DNA of 64,000 nucleotides from JACRPH01 sp041665465 (GCA_041665465.1 JBAYIU010000001.1:1240001-1304000); one strand, 5' to 3'. Positions 16,956 through 26,825 are shown, counted from the first letter of the stretch. Notes: generated from the letters alone by a model not told the origin. A program made the numbers and translations.

Positions 16956-17815
16956 TTTTTACCCTCCTCAATTCCAAATGAAGAATCGGATATCCCTAGT
17001 AAAGTTAATGCTTTAAATCTGATTTGACTAATGAATTGTGCCGCCCCCTTTTTCTCATCTTTTCTTAGCTGTAGTTCTAAATTAAATAGTTCGGTTCTAT
17101 GTTTTTCAATTATTTTAGCTGTAGGACTATGAATGTAATCGTTTTGTACTATTTCTGGAGATTCTAAGTTTGTTGCGTCCTTTCTTAGTTGATCAATAAC
17201 TATATCTTGCTCATACTTTCCTAAGAAAAAGATGATGTGTGTTCGAAGATTAGGATATTCTCTTATTTTTGGAGGAATATTTTTTAGAAGAGATTTTAGG
17301 ATTTCTATAAACTTAGAAGTATTATAGGGTTCTATTCCCTTTTTGAACACTTCATTGTTAGTTATTCTAAGTAACATATCGAGAAGTTCAAAATCTTTTG
17401 TACTCATATTTTTAACTAAAATATCTAGTTGTTTAGGTGAGAGAGCATATCTCTTACTATAAATTTCTATCTCCTTAAGAGCCATCTTTACTTCAATTGG
17501 AGATCCATTTTCAAGATATTTCATTATTAAGTCAATATGTTCTTTTATCCCATAAGAAATAGTAAGTGTGATGAATGATGCTCGTTTATCTTCATTCTTA
17601 ATACCAAATATTTGAAGAGCTTCTTCGGTTGTTAATCTCTTTAGAAGTCCCTCTTCTACCATTTTTGATAAGTTACTTTCAACAGTAGGTTTACTAAATC
17701 CAATAATTCCTTTATTTAATTCTACTAATTGGCTTACTAATTTCTCTCTTCTAATAACGGGCAGTTTAAATAAGATTTCTTCCACATTTGTCTTAAAGTC
17801 TGTCTGAATATTCAT
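16952..17815 (-). CDS. Winged-helix/helical protein coupled to casposase
   Basis: 287 residues. The N-terminal ~80 residues look like a winged helix (VIRREKLVSQLVELNKGIIGFSKPTVESNLSKMVEEGLLKRLT). The rest is a long helical domain, possibly HEAT-like (SPIEVKMALKEIEIYSKRYALS; PSIREYPNLRTHIIFFLG-like stretch near residue 205). No catalytic motif is evident. It overlaps cas1 by 4 bases (ATGA) and is the first gene of the leftward operon, so a role with the casposase as regulator or DNA-binding partner is likely. The divergent 95-bp region with ATTGATA repeats lies just upstream. I recognise no named family. Confidence 0.7.
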   Translation of the reverse strand: MNIQTDFKTNVEEILFKLPVIRREKLVSQLVELNKGIIGFSKPTVESNLSKMVEEGLLKRLTTEEALQIFGIKNEDKRASFITLTISYGIKEHIDLIMKYLENGSPIEVKMALKEIEIYSKRYALSPKQLDILVKNMSTKDFELLDMLLRITNNEVFKKGIEPYNTSKFIEILKSLLKNIPPKIREYPNLRTHIIFFLGKYEQDIVIDQLRKDATNLESPEIVQNDYIHSPTAKIIEKHRTELFNLELQLRKDEKKGAAQFISQIRFKALTLLGISDSSFGIEEGKK

Positions 17816-17840
17816 TTTATTTGTCTTAATTTATGATAAT

Positions 17841-17877
17841 ATTGATATCATTATTGATATTAAAGTATATATTGATA
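17841..17877. promoter_or_regulatory. Three ATTGATA repeats between divergent casposon operons
   Basis: ATTGATA occurs at 17841-17847, 17853-17859 and 17871-17877, the first within the palindrome TGATATCA (17843-17850). They lie in the 95-bp region separating the leftward cas1 operon from the rightward operon that starts with a ribbon-helix-helix gene. A likely operator for that protein, or an iteron-like site. Confidence 0.5.
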
Positions 17878-17910
17878 GTTAATAAATATTTCGTTGATTT
17901 TGGTGTTTAA

Positions 17911-18051
17911 ATGAGAAAAAAACCAAGATTTGTCTTTACCATAAATATCCATCTGAAGGAAAAACTTTCAAAAATTGCGCAAAAACAAGGATGTTCACAA
18001 GCTGAAGTCTTAAAAATAGCACTAGTGAAGTATTTAGAGGCTGAAAGATGA
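17911..18051 (+). CDS. Ribbon-helix-helix DNA-binding protein
   Basis: 46 residues, starting at ATG 17911: a basic strand (RKKPRFVFTINIHLKEKL) followed by two helices (SKIAQKQGCSQAEVLKIALVKYLEAER). This is the CopG/Arc ribbon-helix-helix plan at its usual size. The TGA overlaps the ATG of the next gene (18048), so translation is coupled. As the first gene of the operon leading to the polymerase, with iterated ATTGATA sites directly upstream, it is probably an autoregulator that controls both divergent casposon operons. Binding is inferred. Confidence 0.72.
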   Translation: MRKKPRFVFTINIHLKEKLSKIAQKQGCSQAEVLKIALVKYLEAER

Positions 18052-18689
18052 TTCCTTTTTCTCCTACTTTCAGAACTTTTTCAGCTTGGCTTAAAGCAGA
18101 AGTTAGAACTTCAAGATATGCCCAAGAGGTTATCAAGTTTCATAAACTTAATCCGGCAGCTACGTTAAAACAGCTTCGTTCAAGAAAAAACATAATTACA
18201 AGTCTAGCAAAAGTTCCTTTTGAATTCTTAAACTCTACTCAACGATTAGAGTACAGAAGATCTATCCAAGTATTAAGATTATTACGAAATGAAAAATATT
18301 CGATGACTAGTGCCACAAAAGAAATGCAAATTAGTATCAAAAAAGTTCTTGCAAATGTAGGGACTGCCATTACAAAAGGTAAAAATGGAATTTACATGGC
18401 TAAAAAGTATGATTCCCTTTTTCGTAAACTTAAAATTTATGAAAAAGGGTATCTCAAAAGTATTACTGTTATTAACTATAAGGATGCTCAACTAATTGGC
18501 AAATATCATAATGCCATTCAAAAACTTCTGTACGGTAAAGATCTTGAAGCTTTAAAAGAATTCGAAGAGGTAATAATAATTGATTGTAACGGTATTAAGC
18601 ATACACTTGAAACCGATCCTAATCAAATTTATCTCATTATGGATAGAATGGAGAACCAAGAATTTTTTGACCTATATGCGGAAGAATAA
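18048..18689 (+). CDS. Casposon core protein with HTH-like segment, unknown
   Basis: 213 residues, basic N-terminal half (FSAWLKAEVRTSRYAQEVIKF, LRSRKNIITSLAKV). A segment RRSIQVLRLLRNEKYSMTSATKEMQISIKKVLANVG looks like a helix-turn-helix of the type used to recognise DNA. The C-terminal half is alpha/beta (DLEALKEFEEVIIIDCNGIKH, LIMDRMENQEFFDLYAEE). It sits between the ribbon-helix-helix gene (overlap) and the HNH-like gene (3 bases), in the block that belongs to the casposon core. Possibly a replication or regulatory protein; I recognise no family. Confidence 0.68.
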   Translation: MIPFSPTFRTFSAWLKAEVRTSRYAQEVIKFHKLNPAATLKQLRSRKNIITSLAKVPFEFLNSTQRLEYRRSIQVLRLLRNEKYSMTSATKEMQISIKKVLANVGTAITKGKNGIYMAKKYDSLFRKLKIYEKGYLKSITVINYKDAQLIGKYHNAIQKLLYGKDLEALKEFEEVIIIDCNGIKHTLETDPNQIYLIMDRMENQEFFDLYAEE

Positions 18690-18692
18690 GAA

Positions 18693-19118
18693 ATGGTCAC
18701 TAAAGAATTAGAGTTAAGATTTTGGCATGAGGAAACACTTAGAGGAAATAAGCTTCCAATTAATCCTTTATTTAATCTTAACTCGGTTTTTGAAGAGCAC
18801 CATATTTTTGGGAAATCAAATTCCAATAAAACAGCCTTAATCAATAAGGAAAGACACGATTTTATCACTAATAGACTTAATCTATTGCCTATAAAATGTC
18901 GAAAAGACAAAACAGTGATCTTTTGGAGTAATGTTGCTTCAACTTTAGAATTAATGGCTTTTGAAATTCGGCATTTCATTTTCTTATATACCCATTCTCA
19001 AAATGAAGAAGCTAATGAATTCACGTTGAGCAGAGGTTATCATCAAAAATTTATTGACAAAATTATTTTAAGCATATGGAGAAAAATAGAAAATGGAAAA
19101 CAAAGAAATAATGGTTAG
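18693..19118 (+). CDS. HNH-like endonuclease
   Basis: 141 residues. The central part VFEEHHIFGKSNSN, then ERHDFITNRLNLLPIKCRKDKT, fits an HNH-type nuclease: a His pair at the end of the first strand, an Asn in NLLPI and further His/Lys residues. HNH nucleases are standard casposon passengers next to the polymerase. The usual CxxC zinc knuckle is missing and the last catalytic His is uncertain, so I hold this at moderate confidence. The 3' end overlaps the polymerase gene by 26 bases. The C-terminus (LELMAFEIRHFIFLYTHS) is helical. Confidence 0.6.
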   Translation: MVTKELELRFWHEETLRGNKLPINPLFNLNSVFEEHHIFGKSNSNKTALINKERHDFITNRLNLLPIKCRKDKTVIFWSNVASTLELMAFEIRHFIFLYTHSQNEEANEFTLSRGYHQKFIDKIILSIWRKIENGKQRNNG

Positions 19119-21756
19119 AACATACACAAAATTGAAGAATATCAAGGATAAAATAACTAATAAAAATCATAACTATCAAGAATATAAGGATATCTTAGTC
19201 TTTGATACCGAAACAACCGCGGATGAATTCCAAAACCTTAAATTTGGATTTTTCCAGATATATTCTTTAGGAAATTTGAAATTTCAAGGCATATTTTATG
19301 AACAGATAAATATAACAGATCAGGAATTTGAAGAACTAAAAAAATATGATAAAGACTTTCTCTTTATGACCAGAGAAGACTTTGTTCATAAGGTATTTTA
19401 TCCAACAGTATATGATAACAACGCTCTGTGTGTGGGTTTTAATATATTCTTTGACTTATCAAGACTAGCTTTCAGATTCCCTACCCCACGAAAAGGCGCA
19501 ACACATATTCAACTTCAATTAAGTAAGTACCAAAATTACCCAGATATTGAGGTGGACCATAAAGGTGGAAATTTAACTTTTTTTAGATTTGGAAAGGCGT
19601 TTGATTTTCATAAAAAGAAATATAAAAACCATTTTGCTGGCAATTTCTTAGATTTGATGAGTTTAGCTTGTACATTTTCAGATAAAAAAAGAATTTCACT
19701 CAAAGATGCTTGTAAATTGTTTGATACTACTGAAAAAAAGATAGAAGATATCAAGCATGGAAAAATCACTAAAGATTATATCAGATATTGTGTGCAAGAT
19801 GTAAAAGCCACTTACTCGTTATATGAAAAACTACTTGATGAATTCAAAGAATATACCATCAATAAAGATATTTGTAAAGTGTATTCTTCTGCATCTTTGG
19901 CAAAAAGTGCATTACAACAATTGGGAGTAAACCCGTGTATGAAACAACACCCAAACATCCCACATAAGCATATAGAAAATTGGATGAAAGCATATTATGG
20001 TGGGAGATGTGAGTTAATGTACAGAAAAATTCCCGTTAAGGTAACTGTTCTGGATTTTCGTAGTATGTATCCAACAACAACAATTATAATGGATTTGTGG
20101 AAGATGATTATTGCTGAGAAAATAATTGAGGAAGATGCAACAGAGAAAGTAAAAAAGATACTAGAAACGGTTGATTTACATTATTTACAAGATAAAAATA
20201 ACTGGAAAGGACTGGTGATACTTGTTAAAATAATCCCCAATGATGATTTTCTTCCTCAAAGATGTTGTTTTAAAACTAAGTCTAATATCTCAAATATAGC
20301 TTTAAATCATATTACTTACAAAGGGGAGTTATATTATGCTTTACCGGATATAATTAGTTCAGTTCTAAAAACAAGCAGAATACCCCAAATTACAGAAGCA
20401 ATTGAGTTTATTCCAATAGGGGTTCAGAAAACTTTGAGAAAAACCCCCTTATTAGGAATAAACATTGATCCAAGAGAAGATAATTTCATTAAAACAATTA
20501 TTGAAAGAAGACAACAAATAAAAGATCAATTTGAAAAAGAGACAGATAAAGACAAAAAGAAATATTATGATGGGCTTCAAAAAGCACTAAAAATTTTAGC
20601 TAATTCTTTAACATATGGTATCTATGTTGAGATGAATAAGAAAGATTCTAACAACCTCCCTTTTGAATTAGAAAATTTTGATGATGAATCAGACTTTATT
20701 ATGAACTCTTATGAAGAAGAAGGAGAGTATTTCCATCCCATCGTTGCAGTAAGTGAAATTGCTGGAGCCAGACTTTTCTTAACAATGGCCCAAATCTTTG
20801 TTGAAAAGGCAGAATATCCACATTATTATACAGATACGGATAGTATGTTCGTCTCTCCTGAGATAGCTCAAGAGTTACAACACTTTTTTCAACCATTAAA
20901 TCCGTATAGTTTTGATAAGCCGTTATTCAAACCTGAAAAAGAGAATCTCTTATTTTATGGAATAAGTAGTAAAAGATACGTTTTATACGAAATAATAAAA
21001 GATAAAATCGTTATTTATGGTACAGAAGAAGAGAAAGGGTACAAACTTCACGGATTAGGACATCTAACCGACCCATTTTGTAGGAAAAACGGGGAAGATT
21101 GGCACAAAGAAATTTGGATGGATATTCTAAAGTTACATTATGGTAAAGTTACAGAATCAAATTTAGAAGAGAAATACTCTCAAAGCCATTCAATTTCAAA
21201 TTTGACTGTATCAACTAAATCAGTATTTGAAAGATTTGCCAAGTATAATAAAGACAAACCGTTTGAAAAGCAAATAAAACCTGCAAATTTCTTTCACATA
21301 GGAGTTAAAGCTAACGGAGTAAAACCAATAAGCCCATTACGTGATAATCCCCAGGAAGCCCCCTATGCCCATTTTTTGAATTATGAAACTTCAGAAACAT
21401 TGATTGGAGAAGAATATTGGGGTACGCTGTGGTTATCATTACAAGATTATCTAAACCACCCAGAGAGTAAATTTGATGGGGATATTGGTTGGCTTAAACG
21501 GAAACACATAGAAGTTACAAAAGTGGATAAAATAGGGAAAGAAATTAACGACTTGGATAAACATATCTTAAAAATAACTCTACCAAATAGATATTTAACA
21601 ACAAAACAAAAAGAAGACCTAATCTTAAATATGGCGGTAGAAGAAGCTAAAAAGAGAGGAATATCCAAAAGTACTTTATCTGACCAGAAAAAGTATATTA
21701 AAAACAACGAGAAAATTAAATGGGGTTCTAAAACGATGAGGAAGTTACTGAGTTAA
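19093..21756 (+). CDS. polB: Family B DNA polymerase
   Basis: 887 residues. Proofreading motifs: Exo I LVFDTETT (D38/E40), Exo II FNIFFDLSRL (near residue 118), Exo III YCVQDVKATY (near 236). Polymerase motifs: A DFRSMYPT (near 322), B KILANSLTYG (near 502), C YYTDTDS (near 578), then KRY (SSKRYVLYE). All catalytic Asp are present, so both polymerase and exonuclease should work. It would copy the casposon in a self-synthesising cycle. I cannot decide by eye between a protein-primed and a conventional type. An internal ATG at codon 7 (19111) is an alternative start that reduces the overlap with the HNH-like gene. Confidence 0.93.
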   Translation: MENKEIMVRTYTKLKNIKDKITNKNHNYQEYKDILVFDTETTADEFQNLKFGFFQIYSLGNLKFQGIFYEQINITDQEFEELKKYDKDFLFMTREDFVHKVFYPTVYDNNALCVGFNIFFDLSRLAFRFPTPRKGATHIQLQLSKYQNYPDIEVDHKGGNLTFFRFGKAFDFHKKKYKNHFAGNFLDLMSLACTFSDKKRISLKDACKLFDTTEKKIEDIKHGKITKDYIRYCVQDVKATYSLYEKLLDEFKEYTINKDICKVYSSASLAKSALQQLGVNPCMKQHPNIPHKHIENWMKAYYGGRCELMYRKIPVKVTVLDFRSMYPTTTIIMDLWKMIIAEKIIEEDATEKVKKILETVDLHYLQDKNNWKGLVILVKIIPNDDFLPQRCCFKTKSNISNIALNHITYKGELYYALPDIISSVLKTSRIPQITEAIEFIPIGVQKTLRKTPLLGINIDPREDNFIKTIIERRQQIKDQFEKETDKDKKKYYDGLQKALKILANSLTYGIYVEMNKKDSNNLPFELENFDDESDFIMNSYEEEGEYFHPIVAVSEIAGARLFLTMAQIFVEKAEYPHYYTDTDSMFVSPEIAQELQHFFQPLNPYSFDKPLFKPEKENLLFYGISSKRYVLYEIIKDKIVIYGTEEEKGYKLHGLGHLTDPFCRKNGEDWHKEIWMDILKLHYGKVTESNLEEKYSQSHSISNLTVSTKSVFERFAKYNKDKPFEKQIKPANFFHIGVKANGVKPISPLRDNPQEAPYAHFLNYETSETLIGEEYWGTLWLSLQDYLNHPESKFDGDIGWLKRKHIEVTKVDKIGKEINDLDKHILKITLPNRYLTTKQKEDLILNMAVEEAKKRGISKSTLSDQKKYIKNNEKIKWGSKTMRKLLS

Positions 21757-21958
21757 TAAAATACCATCAATTCAGTTCTCCATAGGTAATGGATGGAAAT
21801 CACATTTTCCGATAGATTTTTTGGCTAAATTTTCTCTACAATGTAATACGCTACACAAAGAAAAAGAAAAGAGATAAGTGGGCACTTGTCTCTCAAGGGA
21901 TTCTTACTAAAATCAAATAAAAACCATTATAATCTGAGTGCCATTTTTATAAAAAAAG
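21757..21958. other. Non-coding gap with imperfect palindrome
   Basis: A 202-bp gap between the polymerase and the NTPase gene. It contains an imperfect palindrome, GAGATAAGTG GG CACTTGTCTC (21871-21892, one mismatch). No gene is seen. The gap separates core from cargo and probably holds the promoter of the NTPase gene. Confidence 0.4.
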
Positions 21959-24900
21959 ATGTTCGATTCAAATTATTATTCCGAATCATTAAAGAGAATA
22001 ACAACCCTTGCCGGAGCTAGATATCAGTCCAATACTAATATCGAACTACCGATTATGCAACATTTTGATTTCTTCACACGAAATAGTATTTTTTATACAG
22101 ATATCAGATCATTATATGGTAACTTATCGAGAAGTTTAGATAACTTTACTTTAAGTAAAGAAGTGAAATATGAAAGATATACTGATTTTATCTTCCAAAA
22201 AAAATTACTGTTAAAACGGCTGAAAAAAGTATTTCCTTATAATTCACAGATTATCCCCTGGAATATCATATCAACCCACCTAAGATTTATAAAATTTTAT
22301 CTAAATCAGTATTCACATTTGTTAAGAGATTATATCTTAAAAAATAGTGAGATTAATACCTCTTTAAAAAATGAAATTGAATCTAAACAACATTTTTTAA
22401 GAGAAGCAGATCGTTATCTTGAATCCTTGTATAACATATCTTCTGGATTGAATGGATCTCTATCTAATTCTAAATTATTATTAATTTCAGGAGGAGCGGG
22501 TAATGGAAAAACTCATTTACTAGTTGATGTATACCAGAGAAGAATTAGTGGTGAAGTGAAGCAACCAACTTTATTTTTATTTGGAGAACAATTCTCTTCT
22601 AAAGAGAATATTTGGACTCAAGTAATAAACCAGTCTAAACTTCCATTTAAAAACCACAAGGAATTATTAGATGAGCTGAGTGTAAGGTCATTTGAAGGGA
22701 ATACGAATGGGTTAATAATCATAGATGCATTGAACGAAAGTGAACCACATCTCTGGAAAGAAAATCTTCGTACAATAATAAATGATATTAAGGGATATCC
22801 GAATGTCTCACTAGTTATAAGTGTTAGAAATGGGTACCAAGAAGAGGTCTTTGATACCAATATAAAGGAACAATTTATAGAAATTGAGCATCATGGTTAC
22901 TCTCAAGACATACTATGGGATGTTACTGAGAAGTATTTTGAATACTATAATATTACTTATCCTGACTTCCCTTTATTAAATCCAGAATTCCAAAACCCCT
23001 TGTTCTTATTATTCTTTTGTAAAGCAAATAAAAACTCAAAGTTACCGGCTCGGCAGGAAAATGGGAACTGGTTAAAAAGTTTATTTGAAAGATACGTTAT
23101 TGATGAAGGGCACGAAAAAGTATTAAAAAAGCTAAATCCTTCCTCTGTAAAAAAGTATGGGGAGGAGAATATTTTATGGAGTGGTATAATCAAAAAAGGA
23201 ATTGCTCCTTGGATGATATTTAATAACACAAGCACTATTGATGAAGAAAATTTAAAAAAGATAGTTGAAAAATATCTCCCTGATTATAACGTTGATCAAG
23301 TAATTAAATTATTAGAGAATGGGAATATCCTTAACTCATATTGCTACTCCAAAATAAAATACTTTAAATTACCTTTTGATAAATTTAGTAACCATATCAT
23401 TGTTAGAACACTACTGGAAAATATCCCTAAGAAAGACCGTATTGATTCTTTTAAAGAAAATAATCCAGTGGGGAAATTTATATTAGCAAATAAATATAAT
23501 TTTGGAATACTTGAAGCCCTTTGTATTCAAACACCGGAATTTTGCGATAAGGAATTATATAAATTAACACCTTATCTAGAAAAAAATCGATTATTATGGG
23601 ATGCATTTACAGAGAGTATTATCTGGAGAAATCCAAATAAAATTAGTCCTGATTTGATTTTATTAATAAGAAATAATCTAGAATTAAGAAAAGATTTCTT
23701 ATTAAAGCCATTATTAAATCTTGCCCACATCGCAAAACATCCCCTTAATGCTGATTTTCTATGTCCAATATTAAAGAAGCAAAATATGGTGGAAAGAGAT
23801 TCTTGGTGGTCAATTTTTTTACACAATAATTATGAAGAGGAAGGAGAAATCGTAAACAGAATTATTAGTTGGTCTATAAGTCACAACCAAAAACAAAAAA
23901 TCTCTTCTGAAGTAATTAGATTGTATTCAATAACCTTAGCTTGGTTTTTGACTTCTTCAAATAGATCTATTAGGGATAAGGCTACAAAAGGATTAATCAA
24001 TTTACTTAAGGATCATTTGATTATACTAAAATATTTATTGAATTATTTTAAGGATACTAATGATTTATACGTTTTGGAGAGATTATACTGTGTAACTTAT
24101 GGATGTTGTTTATTAAATCCATCCGATTCAGAAAATGTTAAAGAAATTGCACTTCAAGTTTACAAGAACATTTTTGAGAATAATACTCCTCCCTCCCACA
24201 TACTGTTGAGAGATTATGCGAGAGGCATTATAGAAACTGCAATAAATAATGGTATAAGTCTTGGAATAAATGAAGATAATATTAACCCTCCTTATAAAAG
24301 CCAATTTCCCGAGAAGCTTCCTTCAGATGAGGATATAAAAAGATATGAATTAGATTACCACTCAAAAGATGTTTATTTTAGCCAAAATAAAATTATTTCT
24401 TCAATGCAACCCGAACATACTACTCTTCATGGCAATATGTATGGGGACTTTGGAAGATATGTATTTCAAAGTGCACTATCTAATTGGGATGTTTCTAAAT
24501 CAAAGATCACAATGCAACAACTAAGTAATTTATCTGTCAAAATTATCTTTGAAGATCTAAAGTATGATGTGAATTTGTTGGGAGAATTTGATCGAAACTT
24601 AGATAGGTACTCCACATTTAATAGATCAGAACGGGACATTGAACGTTTTGGAAAGAAATATCAATGGATTTCATTTCATATTGTTGCATCATTGGTTGCA
24701 GATAATTTTAAATTCAAACCACTACTTTTGGATACGGAATCAACAGAAATATACCGAGGTGCATGGAGTCCACATATCAGAGATATAGATCCTAGCATCT
24801 CGATTAATTCAATCAGATTACAAAAGAAGCCAGAATTTAAAAACTTCCAAAAATATATTGATACATATGACATTATGAAAGATGATTTTAGCAAATGGAT

Positions 24901-25666
24901 TGTTTCATCCGGAGATTTATTAGATTTTGAAAAATGGTTAGATTTTAAAGATGATTCTAATCTCTTTTGGATGAATTTAGGTGGTTCTTATGATTGGTAT
25001 GAAGAAACATTACCGGAGGAAAAAGAGTATGAAAATTCGAAACGAGGTTTAAGAATTTGGTTTGAGAGTTATCTTGTTAAAAAAGAGGAGTCTAAAATAT
25101 TATTTAATTCTATTAAGGAAAAAAGTTTTTGGGGTGATTGGATGCCCAAGGGAACCACTTCTTATGAATTTTTTTTAGGGGAATATCCTCACTTTAAAGC
25201 GTGCCAAGATACAATTAGAAATTACGATTGTTGGACGGACATTAGTTCATTTGGGAAAAATTTATCTGCTAAGGTACTTCCAACATATGTAACTTACTCA
25301 ACAGAAAGTAGTTTAGATTATTCTATAAATGGGGGATTTAGTATTAAACTACCCAACAAAGAAATAATTGACAAGATGAATTTAAAATGTAATTCAAAAG
25401 GACAATCTTTTTTTGAAGATGAGCTGGTTTTCTTTGATAATTCTATAACTGAAACAGGTTTCCCAAATGGAATTATTGCTAATAAAAAAAAGTTATTAGA
25501 ATTTTTAAACAAGAATAATTTTGTTTTGTTTTGGAAGGTAATGATAGAAAAAACCATAATCGGTGGAAACAAAAATTTACAGGATTTTAAACCAAAAGAA
25601 ATAAGCCTTTTAGTAATCATGAAGGATAACGGAACACTTGATTTAGTGAGTAAAGTAGAAAAATGA
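21959..25666 (+). CDS. Large STAND-like P-loop NTPase (defence-type cargo)
   Basis: 1235 residues, the longest gene in the casposon. Walker A GGAGNGKTHL lies near residues 178-187 and Walker B GLIIIDALNES near 250-260, followed by a conserved Arg in LVISVRNGY. The DALNE form of Walker B, a ~170-residue N-terminal domain and a ~900-residue helical C-terminal part fit STAND NTPases of the kind found in bacterial and archaeal antiviral systems (Avs-like). The N-terminus (ARYQSNTNIELPI) looks like a conserved lead-in of that group, but no nuclease or other effector domain is recognisable. Its convergent neighbour (85 bases between) may be a partner. Antiviral function is inference. Confidence 0.7.
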   Translation: MFDSNYYSESLKRITTLAGARYQSNTNIELPIMQHFDFFTRNSIFYTDIRSLYGNLSRSLDNFTLSKEVKYERYTDFIFQKKLLLKRLKKVFPYNSQIIPWNIISTHLRFIKFYLNQYSHLLRDYILKNSEINTSLKNEIESKQHFLREADRYLESLYNISSGLNGSLSNSKLLLISGGAGNGKTHLLVDVYQRRISGEVKQPTLFLFGEQFSSKENIWTQVINQSKLPFKNHKELLDELSVRSFEGNTNGLIIIDALNESEPHLWKENLRTIINDIKGYPNVSLVISVRNGYQEEVFDTNIKEQFIEIEHHGYSQDILWDVTEKYFEYYNITYPDFPLLNPEFQNPLFLLFFCKANKNSKLPARQENGNWLKSLFERYVIDEGHEKVLKKLNPSSVKKYGEENILWSGIIKKGIAPWMIFNNTSTIDEENLKKIVEKYLPDYNVDQVIKLLENGNILNSYCYSKIKYFKLPFDKFSNHIIVRTLLENIPKKDRIDSFKENNPVGKFILANKYNFGILEALCIQTPEFCDKELYKLTPYLEKNRLLWDAFTESIIWRNPNKISPDLILLIRNNLELRKDFLLKPLLNLAHIAKHPLNADFLCPILKKQNMVERDSWWSIFLHNNYEEEGEIVNRIISWSISHNQKQKISSEVIRLYSITLAWFLTSSNRSIRDKATKGLINLLKDHLIILKYLLNYFKDTNDLYVLERLYCVTYGCCLLNPSDSENVKEIALQVYKNIFENNTPPSHILLRDYARGIIETAINNGISLGINEDNINPPYKSQFPEKLPSDEDIKRYELDYHSKDVYFSQNKIISSMQPEHTTLHGNMYGDFGRYVFQSALSNWDVSKSKITMQQLSNLSVKIIFEDLKYDVNLLGEFDRNLDRYSTFNRSERDIERFGKKYQWISFHIVASLVADNFKFKPLLLDTESTEIYRGAWSPHIRDIDPSISINSIRLQKKPEFKNFQKYIDTYDIMKDDFSKWIVSSGDLLDFEKWLDFKDDSNLFWMNLGGSYDWYEETLPEEKEYENSKRGLRIWFESYLVKKEESKILFNSIKEKSFWGDWMPKGTTSYEFFLGEYPHFKACQDTIRNYDCWTDISSFGKNLSAKVLPTYVTYSTESSLDYSINGGFSIKLPNKEIIDKMNLKCNSKGQSFFEDELVFFDNSITETGFPNGIIANKKKLLEFLNKNNFVLFWKVMIEKTIIGGNKNLQDFKPKEISLLVIMKDNGTLDLVSKVEK

Positions 25667-25751
25667 TTACATCCATTTTTTACAGGGGAAAAATTGATTT
25701 GACAAAGTAAAGTCAGGTATTTGTAAAGTTAAAGAATCACTTCTTAAAAAT

Positions 25752-26825
25752 TTATTCATACTTTTTATGTTTAAAGTCGATCTCTAAAATAGTGGTTCTT
25801 TTATTTTCTAACTCTTTACTGAATTCGGTTTCTCCCTCAAAAAATTCTAATACATAAGGGTTGTTTTCAAAGAATAATCCGATTATCTCTTGAAATGAGG
25901 ATATGCCTTTGTCAGCATCAATTCTAAATAATTTTAATCTCTTACACTCTTTTCTTATAAGGGAGTTTTTTAATTCTAAGGAATTTCTTCTTTTGAATTT
26001 ATCATAATTCCCATATACCCTTATAGCGCCATCAATATGGTTGCAAGAGGTTAAATCATTGTTTGTTATTGCATGCAAATATCTCGTGTAAAATTTATGG
26101 TCTTCATTTTGGAAAAATAGGGTGTCTTCAAATTTAATGCCATTACTCGGAATTAACTCTTCAATTTGAAAATGCCATTGACCATTTTGAAAGTTAAATA
26201 AAAATTCTGTTTTATCCAATATTGGGGCATCAAATGAAGAAGGTCCTTTTATTATGAATTCTTTGTCTGCTAAAGATTCTCTTACATGCTCTATTGTTTT
26301 TGGACCTTGCCAGTGAGATAAAAGCGTAGTATTTCTCCTAGTTTCAGGAATTCCTAAACAATTTGTATTGATCGGGAGTTTTAAAGAGAAATTACCTTTC
26401 CAATTTTTAATTACCCATTCAGTGAAATGAAAATTTTTACTAAAAGCGTTTTCAAATATTAAATATTTGTTTTTGTATTTAAATCCGTTTTTATTTAAAT
26501 CGGAATTATAAGGTACTTCTATAAGTCCATCTTCATCTAATTGAGATTTTAATTCAGAAAACTCATTAAAAGCATAATCTTTTTTTTCTTCTACAGCAAC
26601 GTCCCATAGGTAATATTTTGTTGTTTTCATGGGATCAATTTTAATATTTTCTCCAAGAATTCTCCATAATTGGAATAGTTCTAAATCTTTATTGCTTTCT
26701 AGTTCTTTGTAAGCTTCTCTAACCTCTGCGGGTAGGAAATTGTTTTCCCATAAATTTCTTACTAGAATGTTATTTTTACTGCAAAGTTCAACTAATTTTG
26801 CAATTTTCTGTGACAGCTCATTCAT
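25752..26825 (-). CDS. Unknown protein next to the STAND-like NTPase
   Basis: 357 residues, soluble, acidic, with no membrane segment. The N-terminal ~80 residues are helical (LSQKIAKLVELCSKNNILV), the middle is beta-rich, with a conserved-looking core RRNTTLLSHWQGPKTIEHV, then DKTEFLFNFQNGQWHFQIEE and a stretch FYTRYLHAITNNDLTSCNHIDGAIRVY. The last part again has strands and helices (YVLEFFEGETEF). I recognise no family. It reads inward from the right inverted repeat toward the NTPase gene, so it has its own promoter. Possibly the effector or a regulator for the NTPase. Confidence 0.65.
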   Translation of the reverse strand: MNELSQKIAKLVELCSKNNILVRNLWENNFLPAEVREAYKELESNKDLELFQLWRILGENIKIDPMKTTKYYLWDVAVEEKKDYAFNEFSELKSQLDEDGLIEVPYNSDLNKNGFKYKNKYLIFENAFSKNFHFTEWVIKNWKGNFSLKLPINTNCLGIPETRRNTTLLSHWQGPKTIEHVRESLADKEFIIKGPSSFDAPILDKTEFLFNFQNGQWHFQIEELIPSNGIKFEDTLFFQNEDHKFYTRYLHAITNNDLTSCNHIDGAIRVYGNYDKFKRRNSLELKNSLIRKECKRLKLFRIDADKGISSFQEIIGLFFENNPYVLEFFEGETEFSKELENKRTTILEIDFKHKKYE

